This document shows, piece by piece, positions 9,858 through 22,975 of a stretch of 64,000 nt of DNA. The notes under the pieces were generated by a model, which was not told where the DNA came from, searched no databases, and saw nothing but the letters and a program-made list of their open reading frames with translations. Source of the DNA: Anarhynchus alexandrinus (lineage: Eukaryota; Chordata; Aves; Charadriiformes; Charadriidae); NCBI GenBank assembly GCA_008711295.1, contig VUYV01000507.1, positions 62,001 to 126,000 on the forward strand, given 5' to 3'. The position numbers and the translations under genes are program-made. Position 1 is the stretch's first letter. Every line of letters begins with the position of its first letter.

Positions 9858-12800
9858 AAATTTCACCCATACATTCAAAAATAGGGGTGATGTATCAACC
9901 CTCAGAAAGAAATCTTTCCTGCTCACTTTGCACTAGGGAGGAGGTTTGTATCCCATTTCCCACACAACAATCTAAGGACCATGTAGATGAAGAGCAGATC
10001 TGGCATACAGAGGAAAACAAAAAGAAGAGGTTCAGAAATCTTCATGGAAAGTTTAAGATCTGCTTCGACTAAGCTGGCAGCATTACAGGTCTGTTAGCAT
10101 GTTTTTCAGAAGAATGAGCAGTACTTCTCCAGTGCTGCTCAGAGTAGAACCAGCAAGACCAACTTTGAGCAAAGCGGTTTAGAGGTAGAAACTTTTTTCA
10201 ATACCAGTCTAAGGCTGGATAAACAGCAGAGCAGGCTAACCAAGAATGATGGAAAATTCCCTTCTTTGAGTTTAAAAGAAAATAGTAACATAAGCATCTA
10301 TTAGGTATTATCTACACATATTTATAATTCTTTACTGCAGACAAAGGTCCTAAGGCAATTTCTGCCATCCTATGATCACAGGAAGTGTAGCTGAGGTCTG
10401 ATTTTTTTACATTACTTTCAGGTTGTGTGCATTTAGTATTCATCCCCACACATGATGGAACAGAGGGACCCACTGGATGGTGGGGGAGCCCCAGTCACCT
10501 CCTCAGACCACCGGACACCCATCACCATGGAAAGGGTCACTGGCTACAGAGGTGTGGCATCACTATGTGATGCAGGGGAAGAGGATTTGTGGATTTTACA
10601 CAAGTTATAAGAAATCTGTTGAATATTTCAGAATTTAGCATCAGACCTAGGGCATGTCCGGTAAAAATAGCTCTTAATAGCTTGACTTTATTGTGGTGTC
10701 TTCTCCCTGGAATTTGTTAAGTGACTCACTCTGTTTCTGGTCCTCATGACTTTATCTTAGAGGTTCTGCAGTTTCGTGTTTTTCTTTGAACCGAGGTACA
10801 AGAGCTGCACAATTATAGCAGAAGCTCAGTTTTTGGTTAAAAATATGTAAAGCCAGCTTCACGCTTCAAGCCTGAAAATATGAATGAAGAAATTACAGAA
10901 TTCAGAAAACAGAGGAAAGTCCTGAGGATATTTATTACCTTCTGGAAACTTAAAATTCTGAAGTCACCCATGAGCTTGGCACACTTGGAACTGGTGATGC
11001 AGTACCTATCTCTTATTTTTAAGCATCAAACCTATTCTGAGCATCTGGCCATTTTTTTTTGCTAAATTGCCAGGAGCTTGTAACCGCTGTCCTGTTGAGA
11101 ATTGATTCCTCACTGAAAATCTCCGGTTCTGCATAATGAAAATAGGACAACACTGGAATCCGTGGAATGAGATTGCAACATTTATAAACCTATTATTTAG
11201 GACTGTTATTCTTTGTGATTGATGGTCTATTTACTTAATTAAATAGGCCTGCAGTCTTTAGCTCACTTAACCTTACTCTGACACACTGTAGTGCCAACTT
11301 TCATTGCTTCCTCAAAGTAATAACCTTGCTGGTTTTGCTATTCAAACAACTGTGTTCTGTCTTATACGGGTTTTCATGTGGGATTCATCCCTGCCTTTAA
11401 GGCTTTACAGAAATGGGCTACCACAGAGTGCTCATTGGAGCCATGTGCCTTTTAAATGGCTCCATTTAGGCTATCCTAAGGAAAGCAACCCTAGGATAAT
11501 CAGAATTGTTTCCACACGGCATGTGTGACACAGGACTAGGGAAGAAGAGATTTTCAAAGGCACTAAAGACCAGCCAGGGGCCTAAAACTTTCCCAGAGAG
11601 AAGTCAGTGACAATTAGATATGACAGACACAGCAGCCATTGAAAATCCTCATCAGTCCTATCTTAAATTGTCTTCTAATTTTCCATTTTAGAGATTCAAA
11701 GTATGGTAAAAGTCTCTTTCCCTGTGACTCAAACTTCAGATTCAACTGAAGCAACTTTTTTATTATTCTCCAGATGGAAATATTTGTCACTGTTTACTTC
11801 TAAAAATAGATAACACCCACCACAGTCTGTCTGGGAACAAGTACATAGAATGAATACACAAAAATGGTTAATGAAATGAACAGCAGCGTAAAAGGAGATG
11901 CATCCTGCTACTGACTCCTCAAGCCAGAGGTCAAGTGTACACATGGGAGAAACTGAAAAGCAAAGACTAGTCCTTAGAATAAAGTGGGAATTGAAGTGTT
12001 ACCAAACTTGTGGTTTAGGTACCATAAGGAAGGACAGATGAGTTTTCCTCGCTGATGTATGACAGAGGGTAGGCACAAACCAAGCCCCAAAAGTTCCCTG
12101 ACACTGAGAATTAAACCTAAAAATTAAGAAGCCAGACTTGCAGTTTAGATTTTAAGGAATGTCTCCCTTTGTCTATCCTTGCACGTTTTATGAAACAAAA
12201 GGGCCCCAAGCATTAGGCAAGAGTCTATTAGGCAAGAGTCTTTCTGAATACATAGGTTTATCATGGACATATATCACAAAGTACTCGAGTCTTATCTGTC
12301 CTAAAGTCTGAAGAATAATCTAAAATCCATTATCTTTTCCCAACTGAGGCACAGAAGCCAAGGGCAAACTGTAGCCGAGTGAATTTCCACTGTAGCGCAT
12401 CCAGGGCTGGTGGTCTTGCATGCCAGATCTGTGCCAGATCTGCTGCATTCAATGCACAATACCTCCCTTCATCTCATCTTCATTCCCCAGAGCAGGAACT
12501 ATATTATTTATAACAACTATTGGTGTCAGAATTATACTACTGTCCAGAGGCATCACAGGAAGAGAAAGCAAGAAGAAAATATAGCATTTGACAAAAGGAA
12601 TGAAAGAGTTGAATCTTGAGCTGCATCAAAAGCCTGAATGGAAAGCAAAGATAGACTGCAGGAACCACAGCTGGCGCTTCCATGGCAGCTGCTGGGAGGC
12701 ACCGAGCGACTCCGAATATCATTAAATGTACTTAAATGAAACAGAAACTGAACTCCACCAAAAGCTGAACCTAAAAGAGAGCAAGCTTTAGACCTTAATG

Positions 12801-14350
12801 CCCCACTGGTCCAAATTACACTGGGTAAAGCTTCTTGTAAGAACAACTGTAACGAGCTTCACTCCTGAGCACGGCATATGCGCCATTTCAGCGTGTCAGA
12901 GCAGGGCGCACCGAGGGCAAGTTCAGCTGTTTTCCCTCTGTTTAGCATGTAGGGAAAGTTAGGGACCATTGTTTTAATTAACTGTGTGACATCTCTGACT
13001 GAGCTATCAGCTATCCTTGGTCTCATTATTGTCTCATTATTGTAAAACCCTGCTGGGTTACTGGAAAGCTATTGCTGACATCAGCACAAAAAGGCGTATT
13101 TGGCTATTCCTACCCCGAAGAGCCCTGCAGAGTCTGAACCTCTGTGAATATGTATGCTGTGGCTCCTGTTCCTCCGTATGTATCATGAAGAGAAGCCCTA
13201 CAGGACCCTGTAACTGGAAGGTATAACCTGTCACTCGCACCTGTGACTTACTGGCAGCAGGGGGTATTGCAGAAAACACAGCCTGAGCTGCTGAGATTTG
13301 GTCCCCACAGAGGCACCACCAGAAGGAGAGAGCCTAGCTCAGCTCTGTCTGCATGGATGGCAGCCAGGAAGGCACTTCTTTTCCTTAACCTGGACACAGC
13401 CAATGTGAAACTGAGACTCGGTAATGTTGAGACTCAATGCAAAACTCCGAAACCGAGATTAGGTGTCCATATGAGATGTTTGCCTAACAGAGCCACACAC
13501 TCCAGTACAGAAAATGGAGAAGTAATCGGTACAGCCAAGGGGGCCTCAAAGCACTTCTGCACACCACCTCCAAATTTCTTTGGAGAAAAGTACCAAGTGT
13601 AAGCAAGCACATCATGTTCACAGGAGCTTTGCTGATGTAATCTGGCGATAACCTCTGGACCTCAGCTATTGCCATTCAGAGTAAGCACAGGGGACCCTCT
13701 ACACAGCCAATTTAAGGCCTCCATTAGAAACAGAGCCTAATGGAGGAGCTTTGATGAAATAGGATGGTTGTAAAAGGGACAGACAACCCTTTCGCCAGAC
13801 AGGCAGACAACTCCAAACCTTACTCACGCCGGCGTGTATGCAGTTCAGTGTCATTCTCACCCCTACCACAATCAAGGCAGTTGTGCCCACACTAACAAAT
13901 CACCTCATTTGCACAGAATCTGGTCAATTTGTTACCCTAGGCGCCCTGAAAAAGATGTAAACCTGAGTGACATTTAAACTGTTTGCTTCTGTTCAGTTCT
14001 CAGCTCTAAAAGTGCCGATTAAAAAGACAGCAGGGCATTGAAAAGATGTTGGTTTAGGCTGGCTGCAGTGAGAACTTGCTATTAGTTATTCAAGTTTTCC
14101 AAATGGCTGCTGGAAATGATTCCCCAAGAAAATGCCAGAAGCTTCTTTAAATTACCAAATAAGTCATAGATGACCAGGACTTTAACACTACATACAGATA
14201 CACTTTGTACCTAAGTCTTTTTGGGTTTCCTTTGCATTTAAATTTAGATTCCATTATACCTTTGTATACATTTTAATGGCTACATAGATTTTGTAACAGC
14301 TTTCTCAGACTCATGAGCCAGAGGTTAAATACACAAATTTGCTTCAAATA
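9858..14350. other. Unique DNA, no recognised gene
   Basis: Four and a half kilobases with only short overlapping frames. Noted: a 15-base tandem repeat (ctattaggcaagagt) near 12210-12243; a homeodomain-rich patch at 11160-11245 with TGATTGAT (11216-11223) and palindromic TTAATTAA (11235-11242); and a 10-bp perfect inverted repeat with a 9-base loop at 13718-13746. The patch at 12880-13870 has rather more CpG than its surroundings but no exon I can recognise. Confidence 0.5.
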
Positions 14351-14610
14351 ACCATAGAGTAATAGAACATGGAGATGAAAAAGACCTATTAGTTCGCCTA
14401 CTCCATTTTCCTGGCTGCTACAAAATTGTTCCCTAAAGTGTATTTTGCAATACTTTGTCCAGACTACTTCTATTTGACCGAAGAGCTGAGCAGCTGACCA
14501 CTGCTACTCCGGGGATATTGTACCGCAGCTTAATGAACTTCACATTTAGGAAGTATTTTTCCAGACATTCAGTCTTGTAGGTTTTCTTTCCTTTTTTATA
14601 ATGTCTGTTT
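14351..14610 (-). mobile_element. Ancient CR1/L3-like LINE relic
   Basis: A heavily diverged LINE 3' end read on the minus strand. On the plus strand the order is a decayed tail (catagagtaatagaacatgg), then gagatgaaaaagacctatta, attgttccctaaagtgtatt, a segment around ctttgtccagac, and aggaagtatttttccagaca. That order is the reverse complement of the old amniote CR1/L3 3' end as I remember it. No frame survives. Divergence is far greater than in the other CR1 copies here, so this insertion probably predates the diversification of modern birds. The right boundary is uncertain. Confidence 0.6.
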
Positions 14611-16069
14611 ATAACATACCTCCCATAACTAATTGAAAAGTTTACCTAAATTATACTCTTACTAAATATGAAAAGCATTTCAGACTGGTTAAACAGCATG
14701 TTTCCTCCTGCCACAAACTTGCCAAAAATTATTTTCCTTCTCAGTGACTGGCCTATATAAAAGATAAGAATCTACTGTTACCAGCAATTTTTGAGCAATT
14801 CTTTTGGCTCAAAGGAGAGTGCATAAGTTTTTCGGGTATATCTGATGGCCAGAAACTAAAAAAAAAAACCAACTCAGGCACCTAAAGTAGCATTTAGGGA
14901 GAATGCACTCAGGAAAGTCCTAAATGGAAATCCTGAAAGCTTCTGGCTCAGCTGCTGTGCAAATCTCAAGCCACGATCTTTGCAGCAATATCTCTTCCAG
15001 CCTAAAATGTCTTTTCCTGTCTGAGAAAATCTTAAAGTAGAACTGTCAATTTATTTTGAGGTCTGAATTTTCTCAAAACTGAAGGATGTTTGGATCTAGG
15101 ATTTTAGTTCATATTTATCTGTAAAGCTAGAGAAAAGCTGTATACTTTGTCTATGTTTTCAGTAAGGAAGTCTCTGTATGTCTTAAATTATCACCTACAG
15201 TTGCTCTGTCACTTCAGACCTGGCACATTAAAAATGGTAGATAAGGGCAGGAGTGAGTGGCGACAATCCTTTCCACTTTGGAAAAATTAATTGTGTGATA
15301 TTCTCCAGCAGAATAAACATGTTAAGCCAACAGTGCAGGAAAAAGTATAAAAAATATTTATGGATTTGTGTATATATACAAAAAAAAAATGCAAAAAGAC
15401 AAACCAAACAAAAATAACACTGATGCCCAGAAAAGTGACATAAAAAGAAAACAAAACCAGGTGCCTGATTGTTATGTTACCCTAGACCCTCTCACAACAC
15501 ACACCTAACCTGTGTGTGCCCATCCTGATTAAAGGTTTTGCTTCGTCCCAGATCGAGCACCACATTTTTCCTCAAGCTTTTACTTTCCAAATGTCCTTGG
15601 AAATCCATGTCCTGTCAGACTAGAACTGAAAGATTATATTCAGGTAGAGCTAAAATTCAGATATTTTAAAAAGACAGGCATTACGCAGCAGTTCCTCTTT
15701 GCAATTTGTACTTCACTTGTTACTTTTAATTTGCTTAATTTTCTCCCTGTGTCACTGCGATAATACTCCCTTGGTATTTTTTCATCCTTTTTTCTGAATT
15801 TGGATCTTACTTTCCCTTCAGTCCATTCTGACTTGTCTATAACTGATAGTTTAGTAGCACCATGTACAAAGTGGGTCCTGGGCTGTGTTTAATCATCGCA
15901 GTAAGTTACCCTGGCAGAGAAGTTAAAGTAAGTTTAACTCATTTGTGTTTTTAGGAAGAGATTGTTTCCATCTAAAGGATTTGTACAATATTCCAAGGAG
16001 TGCTTTTCTACAACAGCATCATTTTTACATTGTTTCTTTGCAAACAGATATCATATGGCACACGATGAA
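14611..16069. other. AT-rich unique DNA
   Basis: No gene or repeat family recognised. It contains short A-runs (about 15381-15389) and a pyrimidine-rich stretch near 15770-15800. Confidence 0.5.
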
Positions 16070-16682
16070 AGGCCAACCATATCCTGGACTGCATCAAAAG
16101 AAGTGTGGCCAGCAGGTCCAGGGAGGTGATTCTGCCCCTCTACTCTGCTCTCCTGAGACCCCACCTGGAGTACTGCGTCCAGATCTGGGGCCCCCAACAT
16201 AACAATGACATAGACCTGTTGGAGAGGGTCCAGAGGAGGACCACAAAGATGATCAGAGGGCTAAGGACAGGCCGAGAGAGTTGGGGTTGTTCAGCCTGGA
16301 GAAGACAAGGCTCCGGGGAGACCTAATTGCAGCCTTTCAATATGTAAAGTGGATTTCTAAGAAAGATGGGGACAGACTTTTTAATAAGGCCAGTAGTGTT
16401 AGGGCAAGGGGTAATGGCTTAAAAGTAAAAGAGATTAGATTTAGACTTAATATAAGGAAGAAATGTTTTACAATGAAGGTGGTGAAATGCTGGAACATGT
16501 TGCCCAGAGAGGTGGTAGATGCCACATCCCTGGAAATATTTGAAGTCAGGTTGGACTGAGCTCTGAGCAACCTGATCTACAACATTGAAGATGTCCCTGC
16601 TTATTGCAGGGGAGGTTGGACTAGACGACCTTTAAAGGTCCTTTCCAACCCAAACCTTTCTATGATTCTATTCTATGATTCT
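16070..16682 (+). mobile_element. CR1 LINE, 5'-truncated 3' end
   Basis: A CR1 copy covering the ORF2 C-terminus and 3' end. It starts at ggccaaccatatcctggac, which encodes the NHILD... counterpart of the ILGCIK block. Frames read [36 protein letters not shown], then after a deletion that removes the HLSYEDR part, [20 protein letters not shown]. The 3' end matches the copy at 6085-7795 closely (gtagatgccacatccctgg and gaagatgtccctgcttattg). The tail is imperfect: a tttctatg unit, then a shortened unit, then attctatg. It is inactive. Confidence 0.95.
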
Positions 16683-19600
16683 CTGAAATGGTGTTTCTCT
16701 GGTGCACTAGACTTTGTATTCATGCTGGTGTTCAGCTTGCTTTGATTTTTTTTTTTTCTTTCTTTTGAAACAGGATTTAAGCATGGGATTGCCACACAGG
16801 ACCACACCTGAGTCCTATGGAAGAGCCATAGAAGAACTGATGGCAACTGAATTAGGATAGATATGGGCTGCAGGAATCACAGCTGTGGAAATATCTTGAA
16901 ACTGGAGTCTGTTGGGCTGCACAATACAGAACTGTGTGCTGGGCAGCCCCTGTCTACACCACAGCCGGGGGTAGGCAGGGGGAGGGCCAGAGCTGTGGAC
17001 TTGTACACTAACATCTCCTGAAGCTGATCCCAAAGCATCAGTATCAAAGGCAGTACCACTGTTTTCAGGCTGCATTAGCAGATATGGCTTTTCACCTGAG
17101 CTGTGCTGGAGGGAAGTTCAGCTTTCCCTGCACGGATGATTCCTGTGCAGAGAAGCAGCAGCAGTCACCAAGGGTTTGCCCCACAGTGTACAGCAGAAAA
17201 CACATTCATCCTCAAGAATTTTTCACTCTAGCTTGCTGTGTCTCTGAGCCAAAATACAGTGTCCTTAAGAACTGTTGACCTCTGACAGAAAGGAGAAGGG
17301 TTACGCAGTGAGCCTTCCTTTTTTATTTTTATTAGACTTGCTCATAGATGAAGAAAACAGATGTCTGTATGTGGTATCAAGTCTTGCATGCCTGGAAGCT
17401 TATCTGTATTTTTAGCTGCATCTAGTAGGTCTAATAAAAGCCATAACCGCTCTCCCCAGACCTTGCACTGTTTACATCCTTAGACCTTCACGGTTATAGC
17501 TCTGCCACTACATCAGCAACGTTATTATTGTCACTGCCAGATCACAGTTGAGGTAGCTGGAAAATATGTTCCACATGGATCTCACAAACGCCGTGAAGAC
17601 TGTCACCGCTCCTAATCATGTTATATGTGAAACAACTGGAAAGGGCAAGAAATTGTACTAATCTCATGGCTCGTGTGCCACCTTCGATTATTGGAGGTGT
17701 CATTAAAAATGGGTCAGCTGTGTGGGTAGATGAACAAAGAATTCACAGTGCTAAATAGATTGGCTCTTTCTGCCTCTCCTGACAGAAGGACATGCCTAAA
17801 GAAAAATGGCCACATGGCTCAGTGGCCCTGCATGCATGGTTTCTGAGGGCCGCTTGGTGCTGGGGGAGCAGGGATGGTGGCACGGGGAGGGATCGGTGGC
17901 TGCTGCTCAGCTCTGCTCTCCCCATTACCGCCCACCCTGCGCTTGCCCAGCTAACAGCACCGCAGGGTTTCCTCTGGGCTCACTTGATCCACCCCCTCCA
18001 GTGGTGGGTATTAAATTCTGGGTGAAGAGGTTAAGTCAGGCCATGAATTGTAGCCCTCTTTGATACTGCCCACACCTTCTTCTGCAGGTCACCCTGCGAC
18101 GTGGATGCTGAAAGACTTGCCTTTCTCAGCAAATGCTTGTTTTGAAGATGCCCCTGTCACTGCAAAGCATTGCTTAATTCATCCTTTCGAAAGGGAGAAG
18201 TATGTAGAGCAAAGTTGAAATGCAATAAAAAGCCCGTGCAGATGGAAACTGCCTCTTTTTCCAGCTGTCCTCAGCTCAGCTTAACTCTGCCTCGGGGGCT
18301 GTCAGCGGCTCCCAGAAACATAATGCTGTAACTCAGAGGAAGTCCAAGGGAAGCTGATTTACACAGAACACGATGCAGGGGATTTTCTTGTTAAACAAAG
18401 CATGTCCTCTTTAAGAAGAACTCACCAGTGCAGCATGAGGATGCAGATGAAGGGCCACCTCGCAGCTTGTCATGCAGGCTCTGGGCAAGGGTGGAGAAGA
18501 TCTGGTTCTCTCAGCTCAGGAAACATTTGGCCCTTGAAACAATGACTTTGACGTGAGTTTTTCGCAATTCTTGTGCATCCATATGTCCCACTGCCTCCTG
18601 AGCAATCAAAGAATGTTGCCCCTTTGTGTTGCTTTCCAGGTATTTTGCAGAGGAAATGGAAGTCCCCAAAGTGACACAGCAGCTCAGCAACGGGCACGGG
18701 GAATGTGATTTGTGCCTCATTTTTACCTGAAATATTCTCAGATAGCAAATATTTTTGTAGGTTAAACACTTCCACCATTTCTTAATATATGTGAAGAGAG
18801 CTGCCCAGGGGAATGTTATGGTACATGCACTAGACCCTGATTTGTCTTCCTTAAGAGTCACTAACATTTTGGGAAGATGCTGCAGCTGAGCACACAAACT
18901 TCTACCCAGTCAGTTAGTACATGACTTCGTGGACTTTAAGGTACTTATTTTTCATTTTTCACTCAGTTGCTATTGCAGTGGAACATTATACCCTATTTTA
19001 CCTTGATGCTGCCCATGGTGAACCTTTCATTTCAACAGATTGCCAAGCAAGCTCATACAGTGGTTCCAGTTTGCCAGAATAAATCTCATACCTCTGAACA
19101 ACAGACAGACAGAAGGTTTCTCATTGACTTTCAAAGAGAGATTTGTGTAAGCCTAAATCCTCCCCAAAATTTTGCATTTGAATGTGTCTTGGAACATTGA
19201 CCTCCTGACCTCTTGCCCCATCCTCTTCTTTTCCCAACTTACTTTCCATGAGTTTTTACTAAGAATGGGGCACAGATGCACATCTCTGTAGTCTTTCAGA
19301 GATATACCAGACACATTTAGATTTAATGATTAAGACATTCTGACTTTTACAGCCTCTTTGGAAGTACTTGAACCTGAGGTGTGAAAGTAAAAAAAGCCTA
19401 ACAACCAAAACAGAGAGGCTAGACTAAAACCCAGTATTTCCTGGTAACTAACCAGCAGTCTACATTCATCCTTTCTCTGGTATTGAGTCACTAGCTAATA
19501 CCATGTATTTTGCCTGCTTAGTACCTACATTCTCCATTCTAGAGAATAACTGCAGGGAGCAGCACCTTTGGTACCGTTCTTTGCATAGTACAATGAAGTC

Positions 19601-21235
19601 TCCAGAGGCAAAATGTAACATGAATGCAACACGATTATTAAAAAATTATCTGGATTTTTTCCTTATTAAGCGTACATAAAAACCTAACGTCTGTCTACAT
19701 GGACTTCCACTCATAATATAACTGGTTCTGTGCTCTTCACTATGGCAGAAGCCCCACTAACCAACTGGGCTGACTCATTTAAAACACAGGTCCACATCAG
19801 GTCATTATGACTTTACATCATGTAGGCCCTCTGTTACTCTCTGGGAAAACAGAGTGGAAAAGAGTTCACTTAACTAAACCGGAACAATTCCTGTAAACAA
19901 CTGTTTTCCTTGTTTAAATTAAAGCTGCTTGCATTTTTAAATACAAGATTGAAAACTAATCCAAATTCCAACAAATGCCCCACTCTCGTGTATTCATACA
20001 TAAATTATTTGGAATTAGCCAATCTGGCTGCTTCTAAGGAAAGAGTGCAGATCTAAAATTCATGCACTACGTTAGAGCAGCGAGTGAGTCTTTACGACTG
20101 AAAACAGAAGTTTGTAATGGAAACTGCAACTCATTCTTAACTATGCCAGTGTGAGCATGCTGTTCTAATATGCACAGTAAAACGTTATAAAATAACAAGA
20201 CTGCAAAGTTTACTGCAGCAACTGTGCATTAACAGGCAATAAAGCACACATCATTTATAGCAAATTCAGTCAGTTATAAATTTCAACACTTACTGCTATT
20301 TTATAGTACCTATAATGAACACAGAGCTGCAATTTGCATTCAGATTAGGAACGTAAGAAGCAATTCAGGAAGCCATGCAATGCTTTCATGAACAGAAAAC
20401 ATGGTTCTCTGTTGACTGCTGTGTAGAAATTGTACAAAGGCATGAGGCAGAGTTCCTCCAACACTTCCAGTAAAACATAAGTCCCCTCTCTGTTAACAGA
20501 ACGCATTGTACACCATCGCATTTGTAACAGTTACATCACAGCTGCTGCAGGAACAGCTCATCCTTCTTGAAATGAAAGTCAATGCAGGTGAAGCCGGATC
20601 TGCAGAACTGCTAATGACAGGTAAGGCTGTGTCGAGCTATAGAGAAGGTATTAAACAAGATCTAAGCACACTACATTGACTCTTCAAGTCTGTGAACCTC
20701 CTTTTCCTTTCCCTGTTTACAGACTTAGAACTACACTTTGCTTCAGTCAGAGGCTAGTGTTAATACCTGACTTCAGGTCACTGAAAGTATTTGGGTGTGA
20801 GACTGTCGTCCGGATCTGAGTCCACCATAGGATGTCAGTTCACTGCCAGTCTCAGAGGAAATAAAGGGTATTTTTTTTACTACATCTGTACCACAGAACC
20901 TAGAAATGTTTGTTAGTTCCTGGAACCAAGTGCACAACACAGCTGCCTCCTAACCTCACCGCGTGTGGAGACTTGAGCACAAATGAGCTCCTGCTGCTCC
21001 TTTCCTACTCCCCAGGACACACATGCTGTTCTCCACACGCGAGGAGCCTGCCAGGAGGCACCAGGCACTCTGAGCAGCTGTTGTCTACATAATTAGTAGA
21101 AAAATAGCAAACTATAGTCACGGTCTCCAAGAAATGACCTGCACATCTTTTTGTAACATAAAGTTCCACAGTCCATTCACTAACTGAATTTAAGTCTATT
21201 TCTATTTAGATTAGGCACTAAGCACTCTGTTGACT
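16683..21235. other. Unique DNA, no recognised gene
   Basis: No repeat family or exon recognised. A T-rich run lies at about 16747-16765. The interval 17780-18060 is GC-richer than its surroundings and carries overlapping frames on both strands with no recognisable domain. The stretch 20150-20500 is AT-rich and non-repetitive. Confidence 0.5.
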
Positions 21236-21798
21236 TCTACTGGATCTGGCTGGGATGGAGTTAATTCTCTTTAGAGCAGCTCATATGGTGCTGTGCTTTA
21301 GATCTGTGACTAAAACAGTGTTGATAACACACCGATGCTTTTGCTGTTGCTGAACAGTGCTTACACAGCATGAAGGCCTTCTCCACCATTTTGCCCCACA
21401 GACAATAAGGTTGGGGGTGGGCAAGAATTTGGGAGGGGACACAGCTGGGACAGCTGACCCAAATTGGCCAAAGGGATCTTTCATATCATATGATGTCATG
21501 GTCAGCAACAAACAAAAAAAAGGTCTGTGGGATGTTGTCTTCCAGGGTAGCTATTGCTCAGAGACTGGCTGGCCATTGGTCTGCTTGTGGGAGATGGTGA
21601 GTGATTGATTGCATCAGGTGTTGGTTTGTTGATTTCTTTTTCTCTTTCCTTCACTTCTAAACTGTCTTTATCTTGACCTATGAGTTCTCTCACTCTTGCT
21701 CTTCCTATTCTCTCCCCCATCCCAGGACAGGGGTGAGCCATCAGTAAGCAGCTGTGTAGTTGCTTAACTGCCGGCCAGGATCAACCCACCCCACTACA
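21236..21798 (+). mobile_element. Solo LTR, avian endogenous retrovirus (degraded)
   Basis: A solo long terminal repeat of about 560 bases in plus orientation. It begins near tctactggatctggctggg and ends ...cccaccccactaca, so the family's terminal ...ACA is kept while the 5' TGT is decayed. Internal landmarks in order are gttgataacacaccgatgc, gggaggggacacagctggga, the promoter-zone block around catatgatgtcatgg, a changed TATA region, a taaactgtctttatcttgac block and ctattctctcccccatccca. There is no gag, pol or env next to it, so it is a recombination product. Its middle (actggctggccattgg, then gattgattgcatcagg) differs from the two LTRs at 33.4 and 37.7 kb, so it is a different subfamily. 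Confidence 0.85.
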
Positions 21799-22920
21799 GT
21801 ATCCTGCATGTCAGTAAAACTGGTTCTGAATTGATAGGCTGTGTTAGAGCTATAGCTGATCACTAATTACTACAGATTTTGCTGTATGTTGTCATCGATC
21901 TGGCAATGGCTCATTTGAAAGACTTTGTGGTATTGCGGACCCATTCTGCTTTAACTTAAACTAGCACAAATAAACAACAGAAACGTCAACAGCAGACAAA
22001 AGGTGAACCCAATATGAAAAATATTATTAACAATTGTTGAACAGATCAGACTGCTACGTTATACCATCCTTGATTTCATATACATTCTGGAGTCTGGTTG
22101 TCTTTTGGCTGAATAACATTAGATGGTGTAAAGCTGTTATGAAGGAGCAGCAGGATTGCACGTAGAAGGCTAGCAAGATTACCTGTATATAGCGATTCTA
22201 CAGTTTACTTGCACTTTACAGTGCTACACTTTACTACTACACTTTACAGATGACCTGTAGCACATAACAAAGGTGAATAACATTTCCAAACAACATATAT
22301 GAAAACAAGGTATTCTTAGGGATAACTAAATATGAGCCAATTTACAGTGCCGTAAGAAATCTTAGCATATCGTTTAGATAGAGTAGGACCAATGATAATC
22401 ACCAACACATGCTCCCAATATCTTCTTCTCAGTACTCAAATAGCTTAACATAAACCTGGGCAGTGTTATTGAAGATAATGGAGGCTTCAGGGGTGTAGAA
22501 ATGGAACATTATAACGTTTAAAGTGAAGTTTCCTCAGTAGAGATTTGTTTCTATAGGAAATGGGAAAATATGGTGGAAGAAAGAAAAAGTTTAGAAATAG
22601 CACAGAAAAACAACTCGCCTAACCTTGACAGGTTTCTGGCCAACTCAGAAGCATTGACTTTGTCACTGCAAAATCTAAGAGCCAGTCAGAGGTTTTGGAC
22701 TCTGACGCATCACTCACAGATACCTGTTAAAGGCTTAATAAGTTACCACCTGTCAAGTGATTTTCTGCAAGTGAGCATGTGCACACTGTCCCAGTGGTAA
22801 GGTAGAGTGCACTGTCTTAATTTCTATATGAAAAAGAATAACTTCAGCGATATTTATTTGAGCATCACAATTTAATCATCTCACCAACTTTTCCGCACCT
22901 AGACACTTATGAGTTTGTTT

Positions 22921-22975
22921 AAAAAAAAAAAAAACAACAACAAAAATTACCCACCACCACCACCAAAAAAAACCA
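22921..22975. repeat. Simple repeat: A-run, (AAC)n, (CCA)n
   Basis: Fourteen A followed by aacaacaac units and then ccaccaccaccacc. It is a compound microsatellite, likely length-variable. Confidence 0.9.

Noticed and set aside
12880..13870. Mild CpG increase as a possible promoter island
   Set aside because: GC and CpG density stay far below an island by eye, and there is no adjacent first exon.
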